Positions 43,799-52,769 are shown, numbered from the stretch's first letter. The stretch: DNA of 64,000 bases from AP-15 sp963814865 (GCA_963814865.1 CAWFEN010000009.1:434001-498000); one strand, 5' to 3'. A program made the numbers and translations. The notes: generated by a model not told the origin, from the letters alone.

Positions 43799-44986
43799 TT
43801 AGACGATTCCTCCCCGCCGGAATTCAGCGATCTCGTCTGCGCTGTAGCCGTGCTCGGCGAGGACGGCGTCGGTGTCGGCGCCGAATTCCGGCGGCGGCGT
43901 CTCGATGCTGGGGCCGCCATGGGCGAATTTGAAGGCGGCGAGCGGCACGCCGAACGGACCGTCGACCCCGGCAGCCGAGGCGTGGTGGTGAAAGACCCCG
44001 CGGGTTTTGAAATGGGGGTCCGCAACCGCTTCGGCCATGGTCCGCACCCGCGCCGCCGGGACGTGCCGCGCCTGAAGATAGACCTCCCACTCGTCCGCGG
44101 TTCGCGTCTTGATGATTTCGGCGAGCACCGCCGCTTCGCGGGCGCGATCGGCCTCGCGCGCCTCGTTATCCTGCTTGATCATGTCGGGCCGCTCCAGCAC
44201 CGTCCACAACCGGCGCTGTTGCCCCAGGTTGCTGGCGCCGATCATCAATAATCCGTCCCTGGCCTCGTAGCAGCTGTTGGTGGCGAAGGGCTGCTTGTTG
44301 CCGTGCGGGCGCGGCTCGGCGCCGTTGCGCATGTAGCCGGTCAGGTGCGAACCCATCAGCATCATCGCGACGCCCACCATCGCGAGGTCGATGTGCTGGC
44401 CCTTTCCGGTGCGCTCGCGCTGGAACAACGCGCTGGCGAGCGCGAAGGCCCCCATCGTGCCGGTCGCGTAATCGACCGCCGGGGCGCCGAACTTGATCGG
44501 ATTGACCTCCTCGGTGCCGGTCATCGCCATCAGCCCGGACGTCGCCTGAATCACATGGTCATAGGCGGTCTGCTCGCGGCGCGGGCCGTCCTGCCCAAAG
44601 GCTGAAATCGAGCAATAGATCAATCGCGGGTTCAGCAGCGACATCGCCTCGTAGCCCAGTCCCAGCGCCGCAAACGCGCCCGGCCGGAAATTTTCCACCA
44701 GCACGTCGGCGCCGGCGACGAGCCGCTTGAGGATTTCGCGGCCCGGCGCGGTCTTGAGATCGAGCGTGATCGAACGCTTGTTCGAACCCTGGGTCAGGAA
44801 CGAGGTGCCCATGTGCCGGCGGTTCAGCGCGCGGTCGGTGCCGCCGTCACGGCTCTGGTCGGGTTCGCCGGGGTGCTCGACCTTGATCACGTCCGCGCCC
44901 AGCACGGCGAGCTGATAGGCTGCGAAGGGGCCAGCCAGCACATGGGTGACGTCGATGATGCGAATGCCCTCGAACGGTCGTGTCAT
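43799..44986 (-). CDS. Class III (CaiB/BaiF) CoA transferase
   Basis: This 395-residue protein is clearly distinct from the 21.5 kb CoA transferase. Motifs include FEGIRIIDVTHVLAGPFAAYQLAVLGADVIKVEHP, QGSNKRSITLDLKT, NPRLIYCSISAFGQDGPRR, and the catalytic Asp region FGAPAVDYATGTMGAFALASAL (in parts). The ATG at 44,986 has AGGAG 8 nt upstream. The substrate pair is unknown. It is a single gene, convergent with DUF2076. Confidence 0.92.
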   Translation of the reverse strand: MTRPFEGIRIIDVTHVLAGPFAAYQLAVLGADVIKVEHPGEPDQSRDGGTDRALNRRHMGTSFLTQGSNKRSITLDLKTAPGREILKRLVAGADVLVENFRPGAFAALGLGYEAMSLLNPRLIYCSISAFGQDGPRREQTAYDHVIQATSGLMAMTGTEEVNPIKFGAPAVDYATGTMGAFALASALFQRERTGKGQHIDLAMVGVAMMLMGSHLTGYMRNGAEPRPHGNKQPFATNSCYEARDGLLMIGASNLGQQRRLWTVLERPDMIKQDNEAREADRAREAAVLAEIIKTRTADEWEVYLQARHVPAARVRTMAEAVADPHFKTRGVFHHHASAAGVDGPFGVPLAAFKFAHGGPSIETPPPEFGADTDAVLAEHGYSADEIAEFRRGGIV

Positions 44987-45024
44987 GCCGGGCTCCTGAG
45001 GTGAGGTGAACGATGCAGCGGAGC

Positions 45025-45774
45025 TTAGCTGATGCGGACCGCCGGGTCGTCCCGTGAAATGAACCAGAAATCGCCATCGTGCGGGGCGGCGACGGGGCAC
45101 AAATCGCCGCCGGGCGCCAATTCGAACGCCGCGTAGTTGAGCCCGGCCAGAAAAGCGAAGGCGTCATCAAGCCGGTCGCCGGCGCGCGCCAAATGCTCGC
45201 CCGACAGCTCGATCAGCAGGCGCGGGCGAAACCGGCGCAAGGTCCGCTCGCCGCCCCGCAGCAAGGAAAGCTCCCAGCCCTCGATATCCGCTTTGACGAA
45301 ATCCAGCCGGTCCAGCGCCAATGTCGCCGCGACCGCGTCGAGCGTCGTCAGCGAGACCAGCTCCTGCGCCACCGCTTCCCAGCGCTCTTGCGGCGTCCCC
45401 AGATGCGCCAGGCCGAAGCCAAAGCTGCCGCGGCCCTTGACCGGGACGCTCAAAATATCGAGCCCGGCGGCGGCACCCAGCGCCATCGGCAGAACCGCGA
45501 CATTGGCGAGACCGCGCGCCCAGACGACGGTGCGCAGGATCGATCGGGCGTAGCTCCCCGGCTCGAAGGCATAGACCCGGCCCTCGGCCGCGGCGCGCGC
45601 GAACAGCTTGGCGTATTGGCCGGAATGCGCCCCGACATCGAAGACGACCGCGGTGGGCGGTATCAGCCGCGCGATCGTCGGGAACAGCGCCCGATGATGC
45701 TGCTGCGTCGTTGCCTTGAACAGATGGGCGAGAAAGCTACCCGACAACCGCCACCGGTAAGGATGCGCTCGCAA
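45025..45774 (-). CDS. FkbM-family methyltransferase
   Basis: The ~249-residue SAM-dependent methyltransferase begins with a Rossmann motif VVFDVGAHSGQYAKLFAR, then YAFEPGSYARSILR and the FkbM hallmark LDFVKADIEGWELSLLRGG, followed by RPRLLIELSGEH. Family members O-methylate sugars or polyketide-like groups. The start is unclear: TTG 45,774 follows the ilvE stop by 24 nt and lies just before conserved sequence; the long upstream frame is a shadow of ilvE. It is probably transcribed with ilvE. Confidence 0.85.
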   Translation of the reverse strand: MRAHPYRWRLSGSFLAHLFKATTQQHHRALFPTIARLIPPTAVVFDVGAHSGQYAKLFARAAAEGRVYAFEPGSYARSILRTVVWARGLANVAVLPMALGAAAGLDILSVPVKGRGSFGFGLAHLGTPQERWEAVAQELVSLTTLDAVAATLALDRLDFVKADIEGWELSLLRGGERTLRRFRPRLLIELSGEHLARAGDRLDDAFAFLAGLNYAAFELAPGGDLCPVAAPHDGDFWFISRDDPAVRIS

Positions 45775-45797
45775 CTTCCGTCGCAGCCCGGGCCGGC

Positions 45798-46703
45798 TCA
45801 GGCGGCGGTCGCCACCTTTTTTCCGACCGTGCGGTCGTAATCTTCCCACATCAGCCGACAGATTGTGCCGGGAGTGAAGCGGTAGTGGCCGCGCTCGCCG
45901 ATGATCTCGCCGACCGGGGTTACCTCGGCCGCCGAGCCTGTCACGAAGACTTCGTCGGCCTTGGCGAGCTCTTCCGGCATGATCGCCCGCTCGACCACCT
46001 TGATGCCGCGCTTTTTCGCCAGGGCGATCACGGTCTGCCGGGTGAGCCCGTTCAGAAAGCAATCCGGCGTCGGGGTGTGCAATTCGCCGTTGATGACGAG
46101 GAAGAGATTGGCCCCGGTGCCCTCGGCGAGCTGGCCGCGCCAGTCGAGCATCAGCGCGTCATCGCAGCCATCGGCCTCGGCCATGTGCTTCGACAGGGTA
46201 CAGATCATGTAGAGCCCCGCGGCCTTGGCCTCGGTCGGTGCGGTATGTGGCGCCGGGCGCGCCCATTGCGCCCATTTCATGCGGATGCCCTTGGCGCGCG
46301 CCTCCGGCGAGAAATAGGCCGGCCAATCCCAGGCGGCGAGCGCCAGGTGAATTTTGGCGGCCTGGGCGGAAACCCCCATCTGCTCGGCGCCGCGCCAAGC
46401 GATCGGCCGCACATAGCCCTCGACGATGTTGTTCGCCGCGATCAGCTCGCGGGTCGCCGCGGCCAGGTCGTCCATGCTCGCCGGCACCTCGAAGCCGAGG
46501 ATCCGCGCCGAGTTCAACAGGCGCGCATTGTGATCCTCGAGCCGGAAGACCGTGCCGTTGTAGACGCGTTCGCCTTCGAAAACGCAGCTCGCATAATGCA
46601 GCCCGTGGCTCAATACGTGCAGCTTGGCGTCGCGCCATGGGACAAGCCGGCCATCATACCAGATGAAGCCGTCACGGTCGTCGAACGGGAGCATGGACAT
46701 CAT
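45798..46703 (-). CDS. ilvE: Branched-chain amino acid aminotransferase
   Basis: This 301-residue class IV aminotransferase uses PLP. Motifs include FIWYDGRLVPWRDAKLHVLSHGLHYASCVFEGERVYNG (in parts), YVRPIAWRGAEQMGV, the catalytic Lys in TEAKAAGLYMICTLSKHMAE, and LAEGTGANLFLVINGEL, NGLTRQTVIALAKKRG, FVTGSAAEVTPVGEI. A GAGGAAG site lies just upstream of the two adjacent ATGs. It is divergent from the MarR gene. Branched-chain specificity is family-based; D-amino acid aminotransferase is the alternative. Confidence 0.9.
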   Translation of the reverse strand: MMSMLPFDDRDGFIWYDGRLVPWRDAKLHVLSHGLHYASCVFEGERVYNGTVFRLEDHNARLLNSARILGFEVPASMDDLAAATRELIAANNIVEGYVRPIAWRGAEQMGVSAQAAKIHLALAAWDWPAYFSPEARAKGIRMKWAQWARPAPHTAPTEAKAAGLYMICTLSKHMAEADGCDDALMLDWRGQLAEGTGANLFLVINGELHTPTPDCFLNGLTRQTVIALAKKRGIKVVERAIMPEELAKADEVFVTGSAAEVTPVGEIIGERGHYRFTPGTICRLMWEDYDRTVGKKVATAA

Positions 46704-46796
46704 GGTCTTCCTCGATCGAAGCGGTCGCTCAGGCCGGCCGCCGCGCAGCGTGACCAGCCCACCGTCATGGAACTATATATCCCAGAGGACACCTCG

Positions 46797-47318
46797 ATGG
46801 TATCGAAGGTTGCGAGATATGTCAATATGTCTGACATAAAATCTCCTGACGGCCCGGTCTTTCTGCGGGAGGATGAGGTGCAGCAGGGGATCGAGCTGCT
46901 GTTTTTCGCCTATCGCGACTTCACCGCGGAGCCGGATGCGATCCTTGCCCGGTATGGCTTTGGCCGCGCCCATCATCGCGTCATCCACTTTGTCGGCCGC
47001 CATCCGCAGATGACGGTCAGCGAGTTGCTCGGCATCCTGCGTATAACCAAGCAGAGCCTGAGCCGCGTCCTGGCGCAGCTGGTGCGACAGGGCTTCATCA
47101 TCCAGCATCCGGGTCCGCATGACCGGCGGCAGCGCCTGCTCGAGCTCACCCCCGAGGGACGGGTGCTCGAATGCGAAGTGTCGGCACCCCAGCGCGCCCG
47201 CGTCGCCGCTGCCTACCGCCAGGCTGGGGCGCCGGCGGTCGACGGGTTTCGCCGGGTATTGCTCGAAATTGTCGCCGGCGCCGACGATCGCCGCCGCTTC
47301 GCGCCGATGCAGCGCTGA
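46797..47318 (+). CDS. MarR-family transcriptional regulator (PetP-like)
   Basis: This 173-residue regulator has a winged helix (MTVSELLGILRITKQSLSRVLAQLVRQGFI, wing HPGPHDRRQRLLELTPEG, in parts). The N-terminal LREDEVQQGIELLFFAYRDFT matches the PetP type described next to petR in Rhodobacter. ATG 46,797 has AGAGGA seven bases upstream; ATGs at 46,767 and 46,827 lack one. A palindrome overlaps codons 8-14 and may be an autoregulatory operator. It is followed 29 nt later by a response regulator. Confidence 0.88.
   Translation: MVSKVARYVNMSDIKSPDGPVFLREDEVQQGIELLFFAYRDFTAEPDAILARYGFGRAHHRVIHFVGRHPQMTVSELLGILRITKQSLSRVLAQLVRQGFIIQHPGPHDRRQRLLELTPEGRVLECEVSAPQRARVAAAYRQAGAPAVDGFRRVLLEIVAGADDRRRFAPMQR
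46818..46838. promoter_or_regulatory. Palindromic candidate MarR operator
   Basis: TATGTCA (46,818-46,824) and TGACATA (46,832-46,838) are exact inverted copies over a 7-nt spacer. That spacer contains a second TATGTC, forming a tighter palindrome TATGTC-T-GACATA. The AT-rich 21-bp element sits in the ilvE-marR divergent region or early marR, a typical place for MarR autoregulation. Confidence 0.55.
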
Positions 47319-47347
47319 CCGATCCCGCATCGTATACTCGGCAGTCG

Positions 47348-48031
47348 ATGAGCGCCCTCGAACCCCATCTCCTCGTCGTCGACGACAATTCCCGCCTGCG
47401 CGAATTGCTGCGCCGGTATCTTTCGGACAACGGCTTTCGCGTGACGATTGCTGCGGATGCGGTCGAAGCGCGCGCGAATTTGGCGCGCTTCGCGTTTGAC
47501 CTCGTCGTCCTCGATGTGATGATGCCGGGCGAGAGCGGGCTCGACCTGACCCGCGCGCTGCGGCGCGAGGGCCGGGTGCCGGTGTTGTTGCTGACTGCGA
47601 TGGCCGAGCCGGAGGATCGCGTCAACGGGCTCGAAGAGGGCGCCGAAGACTATCTGGCAAAGCCCTTCGAGCCGCGCGAGCTGGTGCTGCGCATTCGCAA
47701 TGTCCTGCAACGGCGCCCGGCAGAGGACCCGGCAAGCCGCGAAATCCGCTTTGGCGGCTGCCGCTTCGACCTGGCGCGCGGCGAGCTGTTCCGCGGCGGC
47801 GACGTCGTCCATCTGACGGCGGCGGAGGCGGCGCTCCTCTCCGGCCTGGCGCAAAAGCCGGGCCAGGCAGTCTCGCGCGAGGAATTGGCGCTGGCAGCGC
47901 AGTTCAGCGGCAATGTGCGCAACGTCGACGTCCAGATGACGCGGCTGCGCCGCAAGATCGAGCGCGACCCGCGTTTCCCGCGCTATCTCCAGACGGTCCG
48001 CGGCACCGGCTATGCTCTCAAGCCGGATTGA
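47348..48031 (+). CDS. OmpR/PhoB-family response regulator (PetR-like)
   Basis: This 227-residue regulator has a receiver with VVDDNSRLRELLRRYL, phospho-acceptor Asp in VVLDVMMPGESG, Thr/Lys switch residues in LLLTAMAEPEDRV and LAKPFEPRELVLRI. The winged-helix C-terminal domain includes LTAAEAALLSGLAQKPGQAVSREEL and VDVQMTRLRRKIERDP, ending YLQTVRGTGYALKPD. The 3' end overlaps the sensor kinase start by 20 bp, so the two are translated together. Confidence 0.93.
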   Translation: MSALEPHLLVVDDNSRLRELLRRYLSDNGFRVTIAADAVEARANLARFAFDLVVLDVMMPGESGLDLTRALRREGRVPVLLLTAMAEPEDRVNGLEEGAEDYLAKPFEPRELVLRIRNVLQRRPAEDPASREIRFGGCRFDLARGELFRGGDVVHLTAAEAALLSGLAQKPGQAVSREELALAAQFSGNVRNVDVQMTRLRRKIERDPRFPRYLQTVRGTGYALKPD

Positions 48032-49445
48032 CGCCGATCGGATCGCGGCGACGGCGGATCTGCCGCCGGAGCCTGTCGCCGAGACTTTGCGCGAACCCGA
48101 CCCGCAAGCCTGGGGCGAGCGCGACATCCGTGTGCGGGGGTGGATCAAGCGTTTGCTGCCGCGCACGATGTTCGGCCGTTCGCTGCTGATCGTCGTGATG
48201 CCGCTGATCCTGCTGCAGGCGATCGCGACCTGGATTTTTTACGATCGGCACTGGGCCGCGATCTCGTGGCGGCTCTCCGCCGGCGTCGCCGGCGATGTCG
48301 CGCTGATGGTCGAAGCAGTCGCTTTCGCCGGCTCGCCGGCTGCGACCGCCCGGGTGCTGGACAGCGCCCCGCGATTGACCAACATGGAATTTGCTTTGCA
48401 CCGCGGTGCGCGATTGCCGCCGCCGCGGCCCCGCGGCGACACTCTCGTCGAGGAACAGCTGACCACGGCAATGCAGGGACGCGTCGACCTCCCCTACCGG
48501 ATCGACGCGCTCGGCTATCCGCACGGCTTCCGGATCGAGGTCCAGCTCGCCCAGGGCGTGCTCAGCGCCAATGTGCCGCGGGAGCTGCTCTACAGCCCGA
48601 CAACCTACATTTTTGTCATGTGGATGGTAGGGTCGTCGCTGGTGCTGCTCGCCGTAGCCACCGTCTTTCTGCGCAACCAGGTCAAATCGCTGCGCCGTTT
48701 GGCCGCCGCCGCCGACGGGTTCGGCAAGGGCCACCCGGTAACGTCTTTCAAGGTCGAGGGCGCCGTCGAAATTCGACAGGCCGCGGTCGCCTTTTTGAAG
48801 ATGCGCGACCGCATCCAGCGCCAGATCCGCCAGCGGACGCAGATGCTGGCCGGCGTGTCGCATGATTTGCGCACGCCGCTGACGCGGATGAAGCTCGCGC
48901 TCGAGATCCTCGGCGACGATCCGGCGGTCGAGGAGCTGAAGTCGGACGTTGCCGAAATGGAACACATGGTCAACGGCTATCTCGACTTCGTCCGCGGCGA
49001 AGGGACCGAGCCGCCGATCGAAACCGATATCGCGCTGCTGCTCGAGGATATCGCCGCGGCGGTGCGGCGCGACGGCACGCCGCTGTCGCTTGCCGCTCCG
49101 GTCGAATATTTGATGCCGGTCAGGCCGAACGCCCTGAAGCGCTGTCTCGGCAACCTTATCGCCAATGCGCGGCGCCATGGCAGCCATGTCTGGCTGACCG
49201 GAAGCGTGGTCGAAGACGGCATCGATATTTGCGTCGACGATGACGGGCCGGGGATCCCGCCCGCCGATCGCGATCGCGTCTTCCGCGCGTTCATCCGCCT
49301 TGATCCCTCGCGCAACCCGTCGACGGGCGGCGTCGGCCTCGGCCTGACGATCGCCCGCGACGTGGCACGCGGCCATGGCGGCGATGTCAGGCTCGAGACC
49401 TCGCCGCAGGGCGGGCTGCGCGCCCGCCTGCATCTGCCGCGGTAG
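48012..49445 (+). CDS. EnvZ-like sensor histidine kinase
   Basis: This 477-residue kinase is the partner of the response regulator. TM1 is GRSLLIVVMPLILLQAIATWIFY, with a ~120-residue periplasmic domain and TM2 TYIFVMWMVGSSLVLLAVATVFL, then HAMP. H-box GVSHDLRTPLTRMKLALEIL, N-box LGNLIANARRHGS, G1 VDDDGPGIPPADRDRVF and G2 GGVGLGLTIARDVARGHGG complete it. Its signal is unknown; similar kinases sit behind petR in alphaproteobacteria. Confidence 0.93.
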   Translation: MLSSRIDADRIAATADLPPEPVAETLREPDPQAWGERDIRVRGWIKRLLPRTMFGRSLLIVVMPLILLQAIATWIFYDRHWAAISWRLSAGVAGDVALMVEAVAFAGSPAATARVLDSAPRLTNMEFALHRGARLPPPRPRGDTLVEEQLTTAMQGRVDLPYRIDALGYPHGFRIEVQLAQGVLSANVPRELLYSPTTYIFVMWMVGSSLVLLAVATVFLRNQVKSLRRLAAAADGFGKGHPVTSFKVEGAVEIRQAAVAFLKMRDRIQRQIRQRTQMLAGVSHDLRTPLTRMKLALEILGDDPAVEELKSDVAEMEHMVNGYLDFVRGEGTEPPIETDIALLLEDIAAAVRRDGTPLSLAAPVEYLMPVRPNALKRCLGNLIANARRHGSHVWLTGSVVEDGIDICVDDDGPGIPPADRDRVFRAFIRLDPSRNPSTGGVGLGLTIARDVARGHGGDVRLETSPQGGLRARLHLPR

Positions 49446-49465
49446 CTCCCCGCCACCGCGGCAGC

Positions 49466-50536
49466 TCAGCGTTCGGTCAGCCGCAGCTCGATGCGCCGGT
49501 TGCGGCGATAGGCGTCCGGGGTGTCGCCGGGATCGACCGGCTGGGTGTCGGCGAAGCCTGTTGCGGCGATCCGATCGGCGGGAATTCCCTGGGCGATCGC
49601 ATACCGCACCACCGACAGGGCGCGGGCGGTCGACAATTCCCAATTGGACGGAAACTGCGCGGTCGCGATCGGCCGATGGTCGGTATGGCCGTCTACCCGC
49701 AGAATCCAGTTGATGTCGGCAGGGATCTCCGGCTCGATCTGCTTGAGCGCGGCGATCACCGGATCGAGCGCCTTCTTGGCGTCGTCGCTGAGCTCGGCGC
49801 TGCCCGGCGCAAACAGCACTTCGGACTGGAAGACGAAGCGGTCCCCGACGATGCGGATGCCGGGCCGATTGCCGAGGATCTCGCGCAGCCGGCCAAAGAA
49901 CTCGGAGCGGTAGCGGGCGAGCTCCTCGACCTTGTTGACGAGCGCGACGTTGAGCCGCTGGCCGAGATCGGTGATCTTCGCCTGCTGCGCCGTGACCTTG
50001 GCCTCGGAGATATCGAGCGCCGCGGCGATGCGGGTCAGCTGCTCGCGCAGCGCGGCGATCTGCGCGTTCAGCGCGTCGACCTCGGCCAGGGCGTTGCTGC
50101 TGAGCTGCTTCTCCGCCGCGATCTTGCCCTGATCGGCGTTGGCGGCAGCGTTGGCGGCGGCGAGCTGCCCGGCGAGCTGATCTGCTCGCGCGCCCGCCTG
50201 CTGCACCTTGGCGGTGAGCCCGGCGATCCGTGCGGTCAGCTGATCGCGCTCGCTCTGTGCGCTCTTGAGCTGCGCCGAAAGCTGCCCCGCGCCAAGGCGC
50301 AGCTCATTGTTCGTGCGCTTTTCGAGCGCCAGCAGGTCGGCGAGCTCGTCGACCTGATGCTGCAATTTGTGCAGTGCCTGGTCGCGCCCCGACAGCGCCG
50401 CCGAAAGATAGAACTGGCCGGCGGTGAACACCAGCAGGATGAAGATGATCACCATCAACAGCTGCGACAGGGCGTCGACAAAGCCCGGCCAGATGTCGAT
50501 GCTCGGCCGGCGGGAATGTCGGGGTGCGATGGCCAT
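49466..50536 (-). CDS. MotB/OmpA-like peptidoglycan-binding protein
   Basis: This 356-residue protein has one N-terminal helix (VDALSQLLMVIIFILLVFTAGQFYL) carrying the MotB-like start. A ~170-residue coiled coil rich in Ala/Gln/Leu (QLSAQLKSAQSERDQLTARI..., ANAAANADQGKIAAEKQL) follows, then an OmpA/MotB domain: SEVLFAPGSAELSDDAKKALDPV, LRVDGHTDHRP, NWELSTARALSVVRY, GFADTQPVDPGDTPDAYRRNRRIELRL. The family Asp of the ion channel is in DALSQLL. Paired with the upstream MotA-like gene (21 nt gap), it should form a proton-driven stator-like complex; no flagellar gene is near. Confidence 0.85.
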   Translation of the reverse strand: MAIAPRHSRRPSIDIWPGFVDALSQLLMVIIFILLVFTAGQFYLSAALSGRDQALHKLQHQVDELADLLALEKRTNNELRLGAGQLSAQLKSAQSERDQLTARIAGLTAKVQQAGARADQLAGQLAAANAAANADQGKIAAEKQLSSNALAEVDALNAQIAALREQLTRIAAALDISEAKVTAQQAKITDLGQRLNVALVNKVEELARYRSEFFGRLREILGNRPGIRIVGDRFVFQSEVLFAPGSAELSDDAKKALDPVIAALKQIEPEIPADINWILRVDGHTDHRPIATAQFPSNWELSTARALSVVRYAIAQGIPADRIAATGFADTQPVDPGDTPDAYRRNRRIELRLTER

Positions 50537-50557
50537 GGCGCGACAGGACGACCGCCG

Positions 50558-51718
50558 TCAGCGGCCGCCCTCCTCGGCGAGCGCGGCGATGGTGCGGGCG
50601 AGGATGCGGATCTCGCCGCGCAGCTCCTGCACGCTCTGCGCCCGGCCCTGGACCAGATCCTCGCTCAGCCGGGCGATATAGCCCTCGATGTTGCGCAGAT
50701 GGCCGCGCAGCATGTCGTCCTGTCCGAGCGCGCTCTCGCCGAGATTGGCAAGGCGGGTCAGCGCCGGCTTCAGCTCGAGCTGGTTCTCGGCGAGCCGCAC
50801 CATCAGCATCTGGCCGGCCTTCATCTGCTCGCCCAGGATTGCGAGACGATCGGTCAGGCTGGCCAGGGTCGCGTTGGCGCCGATGCGGCTCTCCTCGCTG
50901 CGGGCGAGAATGCGCTGAAGGTTTTCCAGGCTGTCCGCGGTCTGCTCGAGCAAGGCCTGAATATAGGCCGGCACCGATCCGTCGCCGCCCTCGCCGAAGG
51001 CACCGCTCGACAGCCGCGTATAGGTCGACAGCCACTCTTCGAGATCGTTGTAGAACCGGTTCTGCGCCTGGCCGGCCTGCAGATCGAGAAAGCCCAGCAC
51101 CAGACTGCCGGCGAGCCCGAACAAGGACGAGCTGAACGCGGTTCCCATCCCGGCGAGCGGCGATTCCAGCCCGGATTTGAGGTTGGCGAAGGCGCGGGCG
51201 AGATCATTGCCGCCGACGTTCAATCCGCCGATCACGCCACCGACCGAGCGCACCGTTTCGAGGAGCCCGTAAAAGGTCCCGAGCAGGCCGAGAAAGACCA
51301 GCACGCCGATCAGGTAGCGCGAGGTTTCCCGCGTCTCGCTGAGGCGCGAGGCGATGCCGTCGAGCAAGGTCTGCAACGAGCTCGCCGACAGGCTGACCCG
51401 CCCGCCGCCGTGACGCGTCCCCAGCATGCGCGCCATCGGCGCGAGCAGCCGCGGCGCCGGGCTCGCCGCCGCGGCCGGCGTCTCGCCGCCCGCCTCTTTG
51501 TGGCGAAAGCTTTCGATCCAGTCGATTTCGGGATCGAGCAGCAGAACCTGGCGAAAAATGTACACGATGCCGGCAAGAAGGATGCCGACGATCACCCCGT
51601 TGACCCCCGGGTTGCCCATGAACGCAGCGATAAGCGGTCGCCCCAGCGCCGCCGCCAGCGCGACGACCAGCAAGACGAACAACGCCATCCGAATGAGAAA
51701 TCGGCGAGAGCGGTTCAT
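50558..51718 (-). CDS. MotA/TolQ/ExbB-like proton channel protein
   Basis: This 386-residue membrane protein has helices at residues ~8-28 and ~40-60, then a cytoplasmic loop (~70-130), and a MotA/TolQ core SRYLIGVLVFLGLLGTFYGLLETVRSVGG with GLESPLAGMGTAFSSSLFGLAGSLVLGFLDLQ. A long cytoplasmic coiled C-terminal region (~220-386) follows. This layout resembles the ZorA/MotA class more than classical flagellar MotA. The ATG at 51,718 is chosen over 51,736 because MNRSRRFLIRMAL starts the first helix properly. It is co-transcribed with the MotB-like gene. Confidence 0.82.
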   Translation of the reverse strand: MNRSRRFLIRMALFVLLVVALAAALGRPLIAAFMGNPGVNGVIVGILLAGIVYIFRQVLLLDPEIDWIESFRHKEAGGETPAAAASPAPRLLAPMARMLGTRHGGGRVSLSASSLQTLLDGIASRLSETRETSRYLIGVLVFLGLLGTFYGLLETVRSVGGVIGGLNVGGNDLARAFANLKSGLESPLAGMGTAFSSSLFGLAGSLVLGFLDLQAGQAQNRFYNDLEEWLSTYTRLSSGAFGEGGDGSVPAYIQALLEQTADSLENLQRILARSEESRIGANATLASLTDRLAILGEQMKAGQMLMVRLAENQLELKPALTRLANLGESALGQDDMLRGHLRNIEGYIARLSEDLVQGRAQSVQELRGEIRILARTIAALAEEGGR

Positions 51719-51953
51719 ACCCTGAAGCCGCCGCAACGGCGCGCTTCAGGCGGCGCCGGTCTCCGGCGAGACTGCCCGAGGAGCGCAATCCCCATTCCGA
51801 ACCACCCCTGCATTCGGCCGATCGGACGCATCGCTGCGCAGCCCAAGCGGCCAGCAGCGAAACTTAGCTCATTGGGCGATCCGGCGGCAACAAAATTTCC
51901 GAGTGTTCCGGCGGAATTATTCTACCATAGCGGGCGCTCGAAGGCCTGCAGGT

Positions 51954-52769
51954 TCACGCTTCCCGCTGTGTCGGGACGTTCCGCAACGCCTCCTTGATCA
52001 GCGCGGCGAGCGGCAGGTGCAGGTGATCGTTGGCGGCGAGCACATCGCCACTCGTCATCATCGCGCGGCCGCCCGCAAAATCGCTGACATAGCCGCCCGC
52101 CTCGCGCACCAGCAGAAGACCGGCGGCGATGTCCCACGGCGCCAGCCCGAACTCCCAGAACCCGTCGAGCCGGCCGGCGGCGACATAAGCGAGATCGAGC
52201 GCCGCCGCGCCCATGCGGCGGACGCCGCTCGTCGCCGCCGCGACCGAGGCCAGCGCCGCGAGATCCGCGGGCTGGCCTGCCCGCCCCGCGAACGGCATGC
52301 CGGTGCCGATCACCGCATCGCCGAGCTGACGCCGGGCCGATACCCGCAGACGGCGATCGTTGACATAGGCCCCGAGACCCTTTTCGGCCGAATACATCTC
52401 GTCACGGGTCGGCTCGTAGACGAGGCCGGCGACGATCTCGCCATCGCGTTCGAGCGCGATCGAGATCGCGAAATGCGGGATGCCGTGCAGAAAATTCAGG
52501 GTGCCGTCGAGCGGGTCGACGATCCAGCGATGGCGCGGATCGGTTCCGGGCTCGGCGCCGCTTTCCTCGAACAACGAACCGTAGCCGGGGCGAGCCCGCA
52601 TCAACTCGGCTTTCAGCGTGCGCTCGGCTTTCAGATCGGCGGTCGAGACGAAGTCGCCCGGACCCTTGATCGAGACCTGGAGCTGCTCGACCTCGCCGAA
52701 ATCCCGGATCAGGCCGCGCGCCGCCTTCAACGCAGCGTTCGCCATGACGTTCAAGACCGGCGAGCGCAT
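51954..52769 (-). CDS. Inositol-1-monophosphatase family protein
   Basis: This 271-residue Mg-dependent phosphatase has metal-binding motifs FVSTADLKAERTLKAEL, FEESG, IVDPLDGTLNFLHGIPHFAISIAL and WDIAAGLLLVREAGGYVSD. It could act on inositol phosphate, 3'-phosphoadenosine phosphate or, as SuhB, in rRNA antitermination. ATG 52,769 is chosen; the GTG two codons upstream is weaker. It starts 33 nt after efp, so probably in the same operon. Confidence 0.92.
   Translation of the reverse strand: MRSPVLNVMANAALKAARGLIRDFGEVEQLQVSIKGPGDFVSTADLKAERTLKAELMRARPGYGSLFEESGAEPGTDPRHRWIVDPLDGTLNFLHGIPHFAISIALERDGEIVAGLVYEPTRDEMYSAEKGLGAYVNDRRLRVSARRQLGDAVIGTGMPFAGRAGQPADLAALASVAAATSGVRRMGAAALDLAYVAAGRLDGFWEFGLAPWDIAAGLLLVREAGGYVSDFAGGRAMMTSGDVLAANDHLHLPLAALIKEALRNVPTQREA

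Noticed and set aside
21500..44986. The two CoA transferases as a duplicated pair
   Set aside because: They belong to the same class III family but differ in active-site surroundings and context, and lie 21 kb apart on opposite strands; no evidence of recent duplication.
49466..51718. Zorya-type phage defence system
   Set aside because: Only ZorA/ZorB-like components are present; no ZorC, ZorD or ZorE helicase/nuclease is adjacent. The neighbours are a sensor kinase and inositol monophosphatase.
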